Origin: Diaporthe sp. PMI_573
Lineage: Eukaryota; Ascomycota; Sordariomycetes; Diaporthales; Diaporthaceae
DNA length: 64,000 bases
Direction: 5' to 3'
NCBI GenBank assembly: GCA_021399435.1
Contig: JAJTUP010000108.1
Location: forward strand, 62,001 to 126,000
This document shows positions 10,330 to 20,557 of this stretch, in pieces. The translations under genes and the position numbers were made by a program. The notes under the pieces are model-generated. The model was not told the DNA's origin, ran no database searches, and saw only the letters and a list, made by a program, of their open reading frames with translations. Position 1 is the stretch's first letter; each line of letters opens with the position of its first letter.

Positions 10330-12132
10330 ATGCTGATTCTTTTGGTGGCGTTGACCGGGCTTGTTCCCTTTGTAGCTGCTCAAAGTGGCGACGCATGCCC
10401 CCAGGCAGCGACGTTTCCAGACACAGTATCAAACTGGTAAGGTCCTATGTTCGAAACTACGTGAAAGGCTTGAATGATTACTAAAAAAAGGGCCCTTTTG
10501 GTGGAACAGTAACCTTTGGCATACTGTGGAAGACGGCGATGGCTGTTGGAGTGAGCAACAGGAATTCGGCATCAGTGCCGATGAGTTCCTGGAATGGAAT
10601 CCCAGCGTGTCAGAGGACTGTCACACCAGTAAGCATGGCCAACGGATCATTCGAAGAACGAAGTGACTTGGAACCCTTGATCACCCGCTGACTTGATGCT
10701 GATGACGAGCAAAGACTTTTGGCTTGGGTACGCATACTGTGTAGGCATCGGGGAGCAGACTGCGTCGTGTTCCACTTCGTCCACAAGCATCACAAGCACC
10801 AGCACATCGGACCCGAGCACAGTGTCGAGCACAACCAAATCGCAGGATACCATAAGCACGGTAGCCTCCACGGCGACGTCCAGTGCCCCGTCGACATCGC
10901 AGCAGAACACAACATACTCTACCGCAGTGCCCATCACGTCGCACAGCCTCACCACCATCGCCACAGACACGGCGTGGCCTCCGACCCGCACCAAAGCGGG
11001 TCAGCCTGACTACTGTCGGTCGTGGCATCTAGTCCAGGACCGAGACACGTGTCAGAGCGTGGCAAACCAGGCCGGATCGGGCGTCACGGTGGACGATATC
11101 AAGGCTTGGAATCCCACCCTCGGCGACGACTGCTCAGGTCTCTACGTGGGCTGGTGGGTGTGCAACGGCATCCAGTCACAGACCTTGGTCACCCTGATGT
11201 GGTCAACGCCAGCAGCCAATGCAACCATCCCAGATCCGACCCCTTACACGCCACCAACCTCGACCTCGGTCGACTGGAGCTTCACCCCAACGCCCTCGCT
11301 GGCTGGTATGCCCGACGACTGCCAGGCCTACTACCTCGCCGAGGAGAATGACACGTGCCGTACCGTGCTCGCCTCCTACAGCTACGTCACTCAGGAGCAG
11401 TTCTTCGAGTGGAACCCAGCCCTCGATGGCAACTGTGACGGCTTGTGGCTCGGCTACTACTACTGCGTGGCCAACTTCAACTCCACGTCCGAGGTACCAC
11501 TGCCGACAGTGACGGAGAGGCCGACGACGTCCATGGCGCCGGGATCCGTCGCCTCGTGCACAGCGTGGTACAGCTCCACCCCAGACGACACTTGCGACAC
11601 CATCGCGTCCGTGTTCGGCCGCTTCAGCCAGGCCGACTTTGTCTCCTGGAACCCGAGCCTTGACTCGGCATGTAGTAACCTGCAGCCGTCGCTGTACTAC
11701 TGTGTCGCTGTCCCGGGTACGCCGTCGACGCGCACAGCGGCCTACCCAAGCACGACGACCGCGAGCAGCGCCCCGGCCCTGCCGACAGGCTGCACCAGCA
11801 CCTGGCTCGTGGGCACTGACGACTCGTGTGCCGACGTCGCCGATGTCAACGGCCTGTCGCTCGCAGAGTTCGTGGCGCTGAACCCACAGCTGGATGCCTC
11901 GGTGAGCAGGTGTTTTCTAGACAGCGGGAGCACAGTGTGTGTGGGAGGTAACAGCGGCAGCAGTAGCAGCTCGAGCGGTGGGCTCTTTGGTGGCACTGTG
12001 GAGGCTGCCACTGGTACTACCAGTGCGACAAAAGTGGCAGCTGCAATGAGGGTCGCTCAGGGGTCCCCTACGGTGACGCCTATATACAGCATGATCCAAG
12101 ATCTCCTGACTCCTCAGGGAGATGAACTGTAA
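10330..12132 (+). CDS. secreted protein with five LysM domains
   Basis: Exons 10330-10436, 10510-10628 and 10715-12132 join to 1644 nt, 547 residues. Introns of 73 and 86 bp have GTAAGG and GTAAGC donors and both split codons resolve cleanly (Cys36, Asn76). Residues 1-18 are a signal peptide. LysM-like domains lie at about 36-85, 176-228, 278-327, 357-407 and 435-485; each has the YxVxxGDTC-like start and a WNP or LNP motif before a closing Cys pair. Thr/Ser-rich linkers separate them, the longest at about 95-170. The C-terminal 60 residues are Ser/Gly-rich without a clear GPI signal. LysM proteins of fungi bind chitin at the cell surface or in the apoplast, and several shield hyphae or hide chitin fragments from host receptors. 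Its place two genes from a chitinase fits the known pairing of these families. No stop or frameshift was seen. Confidence 0.85.
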
Positions 12133-12476
12133 GCGAAAGGTGTTGACATTCTCGTTTACGACCTTGACTTAATGAGCAGTGAAGGTTTCAAGACTCAAAC
12201 TATCTGTGCACCAAATTGAGAATCATCAGGAACAATAAAAAGATCCCTGTCCTAGATGAGACGATTCTATTGACTGCTTGTATAATAGACCGCTCGGCTG
12301 AAAGACTAGAATTCCAAATCGACATTTGGCATTCCAAGCAGTATATAAGACCCGTACCGTTACACTAGAGAATTAATGGGCACTTAAGTCTTATGATGAC
12401 TTTGGTATAATGTATAGACTATTTATATTGTTTAAGTTTCTCTACAAAGCTGAAATGATAATAAGTATCTTACAAC
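12133..12476. other. intergenic, 3' flank of the LysM gene
   Basis: A 344-base AT-leaning stretch between the LysM stop and the transposon. It contains several aataaa-like strings (for example caataaaaag near 12233) that could serve 3' processing. No gene seen. Confidence 0.35.
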
Positions 12477-12478
12477 TA

Positions 12479-12555
12479 ACGTGGTTGGACAGTCAGCCGC
12501 GCAGGACACATGCCCGCGCACTTTTGCTAACTCCGCCAACTTTAGCCAGCCCTGG
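12479..12555 (+). repeat. left terminal inverted repeat of the Fot/pogo element
   Basis: Begins acgtggttggacagtcagcc directly after a TA dinucleotide. It is identical to the reverse complement of the right end over its full length. Confidence 0.92.
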
Positions 12556-12584
12556 CACCCACCTAGTGCAATAGAATCAATAAA

Positions 12585-12608
12585 AGTTGGCACCAATTGG
12601 TGCCAACT
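12585..12608. promoter_or_regulatory. left subterminal 24-bp perfect palindrome
   Basis: The half-site is agttggcaccaa followed by its exact reverse complement. The same 24 bases recur inside the other end at 14674-14697, and decayed forms occur at the matching places in the relatives at about 52,442, 54,541 and 55,237. Conserved placement near both ends suggests a transposase or host-factor binding site; that role is inferred. Confidence 0.6.
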
Positions 12609-12800
12609 GGTCTCAATTGCTCAATTTCAATCGACTTAGTCAATTTAGAGACGTTAGCGTGGCTGCAGTGCCAGTCTAAAGTGGCCGACTTTTGGTGGGA
12701 AAATCGGCTTCCCCACCAAAATGGAGCATTTCAACCATGCAGAATCAACCTCAATCTACACCAGCCAAATCAACTATTTTGGCGGTCCGACGCGGTCCGC

Positions 12801-14483
12801 TTAAGAATGTACTATTATACACTCTGAATCTGACTGACTAGACTCTTCTGCATCTTTCTCACAAGTTCTTGCGTTATGCCCAGTCTCGCCGCAGTTGCCA
12901 CATCGTCGTTTGCTCGGTCCGCCGCGGTCCGCCTCCTCAGCACCACCAGCCATTTCACCAGCCGGCCGCTTCCCCTTTTGTTTTTCTTCAATTATCACCT
13001 GAGATTCCTCAATACTAAGTGCCCCTCCAAGCTGGACCCGACTTCTTTTGGCCCTCCGGCGCTTGGCGAGCCCAATATTAGCCTTCTCAAGGGTACGGAC
13101 CCGATCATTCAAAAGAGTAATCTGATGCGCCATTGCTTGTGCACCCTTTGTAAACTTCTCAATTGCCTGGATAATTGGTGTAGGGGAGCTGCCCTGATGG
13201 GCTGAGATCTTGCCCTTGATAAAACTTGATTGCTGGACAGTCTGGTGGGCATTGGAAGGTGTTTGTGATTCCCATTTCGATGGTGACACAGGGAGGGATT
13301 GTACTGGAGTTTGTAGGCGGACATCCAGCTTGGAAATGACAGAATCTGGGTCCCATGGAGAAATTCCAGCCCCTCTGAACCCAGCTTTCATGTTTTCTTC
13401 CGTAAAGACCTTGTCGTGGGCTGCCTTAAACGCAATGAAGAACTCGGACTTGGTGATGTGGTTGATCGAGGCCCGGATGAAGAGGTTGATCTCATCGCCG
13501 TATGCACGCTTCAATAGCGAAAATAATGCAACATCCAATGGCTGGAGTAGATGAGATGAATGTGGTGGCATGCTAATAGGGATAATGTTGTTTTCCTTGC
13601 AGTACTGTTCGAACTCTGCTGATACATGGCTCTCGTGTCCATCCAGGATGAGCATCCGGTATTTGCCCATTGTTCGCTTAATTGTATGCTTATTAAAGTG
13701 CTGAATCCATTCTAGACCAGTCTTGTTATCCGTCCATCCATTTGGAGTAGGCTTGATTACCCAATCGGCAGGAAAACCCGACTCTGTGGTCCAGTTTGCA
13801 AGGTGGTAGGCGCCTTGGACAATGACGAATGGCGGGATACACCAGCCCTTTGCATTGATGCATTCAATAGCTGTTGCCCATTCACGGTTTCCAGGCTGTA
13901 TAGATTTAGCCTTTCCATGCCGATCAGAGCGTGTAACAACCAGGGTTGAGGTTATCTGGCCCATCATGAAGCCAGTTTCGTCGAAGTTGTAGAGATCGTC
14001 ATCTGTGATCCCATACTTGGCCATCATGTTGCGAAGTAGTCGGAACCAGTTTCCAATGACCTCAGGATCTTCGCAGAGGGCCCTCTGGTAGTCGTAAGGC
14101 CGAGAGAATCTTGTTTTCAAGCTTGGTTGTGCATCCACAAAGCGTCGTGCCCATCTGGTGCCAACAGGCTTGCCATCACGCGACGCCAGCAGGAGGTTGG
14201 CCATATCTTCCACACCAGAAAGTCGCATTGGGAATCCTCGTGCATCTTGCTCAATGATATATTGAACAAGTGTTTGCTCTTCAATTGGGTCAAGTTTATG
14301 CTTCTCGACGCGTGATTCTTCACGCCGGGGTCGGTTGTTCATCCTGTCACGTAGAGTAGATTCAGGGATATGAAAGATCCGAGCAGCCTGACGTCTACTC
14401 AAGGGTTTCTTTTGGTTTTTTTTAGAATTCTCGATTGCTTGAAGTGATAGTTTGATTTTATCTTCTTTCGAGTAGATTGGCAT
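12801..14483 (-). CDS. Fot/pogo-type transposase, DD35D, with C-terminal zinc knuckle
   Basis: A 560-residue protein, intact. Residues 26-50 (LSRRQAARIFHIPESTLRDR) are a psq-type helix-turn-helix and about 65-120 a CENP-B-type DNA-binding domain. The DDE_1 catalytic triad is visible: D168 in YNFDETGF, D281 in ILDGHESH and D317 in LQPLDVAL, with 35 residues between the second and third, the DD35D spacing. After a charged linker the protein ends in a CCHC knuckle CGNCGETGHNARTC at 528-541, a common tail of fungal Fot-like transposases. The enzyme would bind the terminal repeats and cut and paste the element at TA. It has no intron. The start is chosen because it precedes the HTH directly and the frame is closed by a stop not far upstream. 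Confidence 0.93.
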   Translation of the reverse strand: MPIYSKEDKIKLSLQAIENSKKNQKKPLSRRQAARIFHIPESTLRDRMNNRPRREESRVEKHKLDPIEEQTLVQYIIEQDARGFPMRLSGVEDMANLLLASRDGKPVGTRWARRFVDAQPSLKTRFSRPYDYQRALCEDPEVIGNWFRLLRNMMAKYGITDDDLYNFDETGFMMGQITSTLVVTRSDRHGKAKSIQPGNREWATAIECINAKGWCIPPFVIVQGAYHLANWTTESGFPADWVIKPTPNGWTDNKTGLEWIQHFNKHTIKRTMGKYRMLILDGHESHVSAEFEQYCKENNIIPISMPPHSSHLLQPLDVALFSLLKRAYGDEINLFIRASINHITKSEFFIAFKAAHDKVFTEENMKAGFRGAGISPWDPDSVISKLDVRLQTPVQSLPVSPSKWESQTPSNAHQTVQQSSFIKGKISAHQGSSPTPIIQAIEKFTKGAQAMAHQITLLNDRVRTLEKANIGLAKRRRAKRSRVQLGGALSIEESQVIIEEKQKGKRPAGEMAGGAEEADRGGPSKRRCGNCGETGHNARTCEKDAEESSQSDSECIIVHS

Positions 14484-14673
14484 TGTGGATGTTGATTTCT
14501 AGCGTGTTGAATATTTAAGTAGGTAGAGTGATGCGAGACTGACGCGAAAAATGGGGACGCGATTCGCACCAAAAACAAACCCGCTCACCAAAACTTTAAG
14601 TTTTCAGACTAGCACTGCAACCCCACCATGCCTCCAAATTGACTAAATTGATTAGAAATAAGGAATTTAAATC

Positions 14674-14697
14674 AGTTGGCACCAATTGGTGCCAACT
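14674..14697. promoter_or_regulatory. right subterminal 24-bp perfect palindrome
   Basis: Identical to 12585-12608. It lies about 106 bases from the element's right end, as the left copy lies about 106 bases from the left end. Confidence 0.6.
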
Positions 14698-14726
14698 TTC
14701 ATTAATTCCTTTGCCCTAGGTGGGTA

Positions 14727-14803
14727 CCAGGGCTGGCTAAAGTTGGCGGAGTTAGCAAAAGTGCGCGGGCATGTGTCCTGCGCGGCTGACTGTCCAACCA
14801 CGT
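14727..14803 (-). repeat. right terminal inverted repeat of the Fot/pogo element
   Basis: Ends ggctgactgtccaaccacgt, followed by TA. It mirrors 12479-12555 exactly. Confidence 0.92.
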
Positions 14804-14836
14804 TATATAAAGTTACTTTTATAAACTATTATTTAT

Positions 14837-14891
14837 GAAAACGGAGATTCGCACAACCATTAATGGAGGGCACACAACTTTTCATGACTAA
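14837..14891 (+). repeat. left terminal inverted repeat of the Mutator-like element
   Basis: 55 bases beginning gaaaacggagattcgcacaa, exact mirror of 17849-17903, preceded by the target duplication TTATTTAT. Confidence 0.9.
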
Positions 14892-15145
14892 TCATGCTGG
14901 CCCCTGTGCCTGAATTAAAAAACACTATGGGTTCGCCATACAAATAATTAACGTAATTACACCGACTAACATACCGCTGCATGCCACTATTCCCACACAC
15001 TCAAGGGCACCAAATAAGCACTATTAGACCCATTTAAGCACTATTTGGCCAAGTAATAGGGTAAATAACAGCCAACGTTTGGCCAGATAGTGCAAATGAA
15101 GCCCTCGTCGCCCTCGTCGCCCTCGTCGTCGCTTACGTGACCTAG

Positions 15146-17640
15146 CTAATCGACTGATAGGTTAATGAAGCTGGGCGCCACGGCGACGATCTCGTCCTGC
15201 GTTTCCTTGGCGCCATCGCCACCCTCGCCGTCGCCGTCGACGTCGACGTCGTCAGCCGTGAGGTCTACGGCTGGCAGCTGGTTGACGGTCCTCCGTGCCC
15301 CCGTCCGCTGCTTTTTAGCTGTTGGTCTTGAACTTGAGGGTGTAGCTGCCGGCGACGCCGTGCCTTCGGCTCGTTGCTTCTGAGGCTGGTGGTTGCCTTG
15401 CTTCGTGAGCCCGACCACTAGCCGCTGGTCTCGAGGGACGGCTTCTCGCAGGATACTGCTGCTACGGGTGTCCTCTTCATCCAGGGACTGGAGGGTCGAG
15501 TCATTATGCTCGAAGGCCGAGTTTATCCTCTGTACTAAAGCCGTCGTTGCCCTCGTTTTATTACCAGCCCTACTGCCTAGACTGGTTGTTGTTGACGTAG
15601 TCTTTTTGCTTAGTACGGCCCTCGCACGGCTTTCAAAGATGCCTTCCTCGTCTATAGCAAACGTAGCCATCTCACGAGGCCGTCCCTTTGTTGCCGTGAC
15701 CTTCTTCGGCGAGAGGATTAGAAGGAGCGGGTCTTCGGCTGAGAGGTCGCGATCCAGCCAGTACACTTCGTGCACATCTGCCTTCTCGAGAGGAAGGTCC
15801 GCCTGTTCTCTATCAGCCATTTGGCTAGCACAAATCAAGCCGTACTGAGTATAGATAGGGCAGGCACAGCTAGAAGCCTCATAACATCGTGGGACCTTCT
15901 TTCGAAGTATCGTGAGTGCCTGCTGCCTAGTCTTTGCGAGAAGGTCAAGTGTGGCCCACGAGACCTGGAGAGGAAGCCTCCCGAGCTACTTCTGCCCATT
16001 GAACTTCTGAAGTGACGATGTCTTTTGGCGGGCTTCTTCTAAGCGGAAGTCACGAGCTGTATCCGTGAGGGCCTCGTGAATAGCCTCGACCAAGTAGAGA
16101 AGATTCCCCATCCCGTGGCCTAAATAGGTCTTCAGCTTCTGGTGCATCCGCTTGGTGGAAGAGGTTGTACGTAAGCCGAAGTTGAGGGTTTTGCAGATCT
16201 GGTGGGCAGCCCATTTGGCGATGATCTTCTCATCGTCGTCAACATAGTAGGTCTTGAGGTAGTTAAGGATTGCCGTCTGGTCTGAGAAGGTCTCTTGGAG
16301 GTGCTGCCAGGCCGTCTCATAGACCTTACGGTCTATAGAGTACTCCATAAACTTGAGGAGGTCAAATAGGGCCTACCAGGTGTAGGGAATGTCGTCAGGG
16401 ACCCTCGTGGGTATTGTTGCCTTGTTTCTCGCCGGCGCATTCAGCCTCGCTTCGTCGGGGTCCTCCCCCGTGGCATCGTCGGCTTTGTTAGCTTCCTCCT
16501 CCTCTACTTCTGCCGCCGTCGATCCCACCAGCTTCCACTACTTCTTCTTAATGTGTAGCACAACGTTTATATTTATGTAGAATATATATAGCTGGTGGTG
16601 TGCGTGAGGGAATTTAGACTTGAGGGTGTTAATTAGGGTATTATCGTAGTCTATGATAAAGAGGGTCGGATCGTCGGCTTTACACTAGCGCAGCAGCTGG
16701 CGGAGTTACTTGAGAAGCTACCAGAAGCCGCTTTCCCTCTCGTTATCGACGATGGCTTGGAATAGTGGGAGGATCTTCTTTGTGTGGCTCAGCACTGTGC
16801 CTTGGAAGTACAGCATCTTCTTGTTATTAGTCAAGTACATACAATCGAGCGAGAGGCATCGTAAGAATCACCGCTCGCGGAGCCACGCAATCTACTGCTT
16901 CTCGCACTAGAAGATACCCGTAATGTTACCCTCCTCGTCTTGTATATAGCAATACCAGCACTCTTCCTTCTCAAGCCAGGCTAACGCTGCTTAAGTAGGT
17001 ATATAGATACCCTGCTTTTCCTTCCACCAGCCTGCTAGCTAGTCCTTCATAGTGTTCAGCCCCAGCCCTATAGTTAGGTATTCTCGTCAAAACGTAGCCT
17101 CTAGTCTTTTTAGCCTCGCGAGGGCTGGGTCACGTACAGTCCACGCTAAAAAGTCGTGATGTTTGGGTATAAGTCTCAGCCAGCCACGTTGGGCTTCGGG
17201 GACTTCCTGTGGACTGTAAAGAGTATGTCGATGCTCCTGGATAAGAAGCTTCCACTTGCCTAACGTCTGCTTAGTTACATAAGTAATTACTTGCCATCTA
17301 TAGCCCGATTTAATTGTCGTGGCGTTGTTTTTCGTGGTAGTTGATGGGCGCTAGGTACCGCGACTACATGTCAACGTAACGTGATTAGGCTTCGAGCTTC
17401 GGACCTACGTTAGCCACCCAGCAGACTTCATAAACATATCTAACTCAGCCTTGAGGTCCTTAAAGGTATTATATCCATCATTAAAGAGTTTTAGATAGAG
17501 AGGAGGACTAGAAAGTGCTGGAAGACGGTGGTTTATAGCGGTGATACTGGCGTTCCAGCTGTCACAGTCGACGCGCCACTACGGCTCAAGTATCGCGTAG
17601 TCAGGGAACAAAGACATCGCTGCAACGCTGTATAGTTGGT
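15146..17640 (-). pseudogene. Mutator-like transposase, broken by several stops
   Basis: Reading the minus strand with stops ignored shows MULE landmarks. LSLDCMYLTNNKKM near 16,790-16,855 corresponds to the first catalytic Asp region (DxTYxTN). DDPTLFIIDYDNTLI near 16,630-16,680 corresponds to the second Asp, followed by KSKFPHAHHQLYIF (the usual FPxxxxxxCxxH). KTLNFGLRTTSSTKRMHQKLK at about 16,130-16,200 matches the block after the catalytic core. The 230-residue open frame at 15146-15838 is the Ser/Asp-rich C-terminal tail. Many stops are TAG at positions where Trp or Gln is expected. No intact start was found. Assignment rests on motif order read by eye. Confidence 0.72.
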
Positions 17641-17848
17641 ATTTAACCAGCTAGAGTATGTTTTCGATACTGAATTAATTGATTCTGATAGTTAATTAAT
17701 CGATATCGTGTTGTGTTGATGGTGGGTGGGTGTCTTAAAGTTTGTGGGTAGAGGATATGCTACAGGGCGCCTGGTAGAGGCTGCAAAACGCACCACGATA
17801 GCTAGTAAATCGACGTCAAATGGGAGGCTCTGATTGGCTATAGCCTGC

Positions 17849-17903
17849 TTAGTCATGAAAAGTTGTGTGCCCTCCATTAATGGTTGTGCGAATCTCCGTT
17901 TTC
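17849..17903 (-). repeat. right terminal inverted repeat of the Mutator-like element
   Basis: Mirror of 14837-14891, ending cgaatctccgttttc and followed by TTATTTAT. Confidence 0.9.
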
Positions 17904-17943
17904 TTATTTATTAAACACTACTATGTTATACTATAATTAAGTT

Positions 17944-19775
17944 TTATAGAGTATAGCGGAAGTCAGGATGGCTCTCGCCAAGCTTATCCTGTTCCTCCTG
18001 AGGCAGCTGATGGAGATGGTCTCGATTGCCAAGGTCGCGCTGCCTGTTCTCGTATGCACAGCAGATCCACATGTTGGCGGCTGCGATAATACCCAGGACT
18101 TGGAAAGAAATGCATGTAGAAATACCGGGAACGTACTGGGGCCCATCCTTGGAGGGGAAGACGACAGCCGAGATAATGCCACCCAGCTGGCCAACTGATC
18201 CGGCATAAGCAGCGATTGTACCTCGCTTCGTCGAGCTCGTGACCTGATTGGCACTAAGTTTAAACGACATATTACTGACATGTTCTAAACACATCGGAAT
18301 GGCTTACTACGCGGCAAACTTACCACCAAGAAATCGAGAGAGGCTGAACAATGTAGATGCCAATGGCAGCAAAGTAAATACCGATGTATCTCATCGCGCC
18401 AGTCAAGAACATGACAAGGAACAGACCCATGATGCTGAGAGAAAAGCCAAAGACGCAGAAAATGCCTCGCTTTTGGATCCGGTCAGACCAAATCCCAAGA
18501 GCAACCGAGACAATGCCCGAAGCAACACGAGGCGGCGCAGACAGCAGGTTCGATTTCAGGTCGCCCCATCCAAAGGTACGCAAGATGGTGGGCTGGAAGA
18601 CAGAGATGGCGTAGGCAGTTGTGCAGACGGCCAGGTACAGCACGCCGCTGCTGAGGACCTTCCAGTCCTTGAGCGAGTTGACGACGCCCTTGGTCGTCAT
18701 CTTCTCGTGAGACATGCCACGGTTGTCGGTCTGAAGTCGGCGGATGACCCATTGCTTCTCAGGCTCGGTGAGAAAGGTGCTGTCCTCCGGAAAAGGCGGG
18801 ACATAATTCCAGGCCAGAAACGCGGCCAGGCATGTGACAGTTCCCTCCATGAAGAATATCCATCGCCATCCTGAGATGCCGCGCACACCGTCGAGCGAGC
18901 CCAAACCGGCGCCCAGTAGGCCCGAGATGGTGCCGGCGATGTCGTTGGCGACGAAGAAAAAGGCCATGCGGGTAAGCAGCTCGTGCCGCTTGTACCAGCC
19001 AGAAATCAGATACATGCAGCCGGGAAACATGCCAGACTCGAAAATGCCGACGAAAATGCGAGAAATGAGCAGGCTGGCAAAGTTGTGGCAGAATCCAGCA
19101 AATGTGATCGTCACTATTGAGAGACGTTAGCTTTGGGTGTTTTCGCAGAGTGGGAACATTCATCCGATCTCGTGAATACGACTGGACTACAACACAGAAC
19201 CCCCACGGGCTTTTCCAAATTCACTAGTCTAAAAACGTGAATATTAACAAAAAGGAATACCGATCTGTCTGCTGGATTGGAAACGGAGCACAAAACGTAC
19301 TGTGGCTCAGTGTCGCTCTACTGAAAAGTGATAATTGAACCATATGACTTGGACTTGGGATTAGGATGAGAGACAGGTTATTCTTACAGCCCCATCCGAA
19401 GATGATAACACCTATGAACTTGCGAGGCTCGACACGGTTGAACACGTAGTTCGCAGGCAGTTCGAGGATGATGTAAGGGATGTAGAAAACTACATGTAGC
19501 TTAGTTTATATCTTTTCGACGACGCAAACGGTGTGCGTGTAAAGCTGTAAACTCAACTCACCGAGTACGACAATGTTGTACTGGTAGCCGCTCATACCCA
19601 GGTCTTTCTCCAAGTTCCAGAGTCGGGCATTTCCAATGTTGACCCGGTCGAGGAAAGTCAGCATGTAGAGAAACTGCAGCAAAGGGATGATGCGCCAGTC
19701 AATCTTGTGTAAGATTCTCTTGGCCTCAACCGGATCGTTCTGGTCGCCGGATCCATCATCGCCCGCGCCCGACAT
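17944..19775 (-). CDS. MFS transporter, allantoate permease-like anion:cation symporter type
   Basis: Proposed exons from the 5' end: 19775-19562, 19489-19388, 19113-18324, 18274-17944, total 1437 nt, 478 residues. Introns 1 (72 bp), 2 (274 bp) and 3 (49 bp) have GT..AG ends and keep frame. The N-terminal FLDRVNIGNARL is the signature of the Dal5/ACS subfamily, followed by the loop SRIFVGIFESGMFPG and SGWYKRHE between helices. About 12 hydrophobic segments can be picked out, as usual for the family. Members import organic anions such as allantoate, nicotinate or other carboxylates with protons. The long second intron is unusual; its ends could be slightly different. The Mutator-like element ends 33 bases past the stop, so the 3' UTR has probably been replaced by transposon sequence. 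No stop within the coding part. Confidence 0.85.
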
Positions 19776-20557
19776 GATGACTTTCTTGCTTCTCGACGAT
19801 CGAATGGCCCAGAGAAGGCGGTTGGGGCTTAGTCGTGTGGGTCGTCATAGAGAACAGCGCAGCAGCTCGGAGTAAGAAAGATAGAACAAGTCGAAATGGA
19901 GGGAGTAAAGCTAAGTGACGGATCTTTTTGGGATTAGAGCACCAAATGATCAATCATGAGCATTAGCCTACCTTATGCTCAGCTCGCCGGGGGGGGGGGG
20001 GGACAGAGAGACGAGGAATGATGTGGACGCGTAGTGTCTTCCATCATCTGCACATTTCTCTACATTTGAAAGACTTGGGGTTCAACTGAAGAAATGAGAC
20101 GAACCGGAGCGAACCATGGCAGTCGGCGGGGATGGATGATCTACTCTTGTCTTGGAAGGCCGGATGCATGACTCCAAGTAATCGTGCTTCCAATGTGTGC
20201 GGGGGCATCAGATCTGCAACTTGAACCTGCAAGGTCTTGCGATCAGATAAGCCTAAATTACCGAAGTTTACCAATGGTTTCGTTAATTCGTCCTCGGGGG
20301 CATCGGCGCCGGCGGAAGCGGCAACGAACATCCGGCCAGTGTTACTGTGTGTTTATGCTGGGTGTTGGTGTTCTACGGACGAATTGACAAGATTCGAGAC
20401 GGACTAACTATGTCTTTAAAGCAAGAAGCCTTTTGAGGGCATCGTCAATCCCTCCAATCTTACATGTCACACCTCGCCTTAACTTGCCATCTTTCTCAAC
20501 TACCCAATAGCAGCTCTAATCAAACAAAGGTAGTCCATACTTTTGACGTTTATAAAG
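19776..20557. other. divergent promoter region of transporter and monooxygenase
   Basis: About 780 bases between two gene starts that face away from each other, the arrangement of co-regulated genes. A run of 14 G lies at 19989-20002. The short frames here have no recognisable product. A tataaag string ends directly before the monooxygenase ATG at 20558, too close to act as its TATA box. Confidence 0.4.

Larger units (their letters stand above)
12479..14803 (-). mobile_element. complete Fot/pogo-type (Tc1-mariner superfamily) DNA transposon
   Basis: The element is 2325 bp. Its ends are inverted copies: bases 12479-12555 match the reverse complement of the right end without a mismatch (77 bp), then the match continues with single differences to about 95 bp. 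It is flanked by TA at 12477-12478 and 14804-14805, the target duplication of this superfamily. It carries one full-length transposase on the minus strand and shows none of the TA-rich decay seen in its relatives at 52,336 and 55,128. All parts needed for transposition look present, so it is either recent or has escaped RIP. Confidence 0.93.
14837..17903 (-). mobile_element. Mutator-like (MULE/Hop-type) DNA transposon, decayed
   Basis: The element is 3067 bp with 55-bp perfect terminal inverted repeats (14837-14891 and 17849-17903, starting gaaaacggagattcgc). It is flanked by the 8-bp direct repeat TTATTTAT at 14829-14836 and 17904-17911. The perfect ends point to a fairly recent insertion, yet the transposase frame holds many stops, so this copy is non-autonomous now. 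It sits about 30 bases from the Fot/pogo element on one side and 33 bases past the MFS stop codon on the other. Confidence 0.88.

Noticed and set aside
14837..17903. hAT element, because of the 8-bp target duplication
   Set aside because: The decayed protein shows Mutator-type motifs and the terminal repeats are far longer than usual for hAT.
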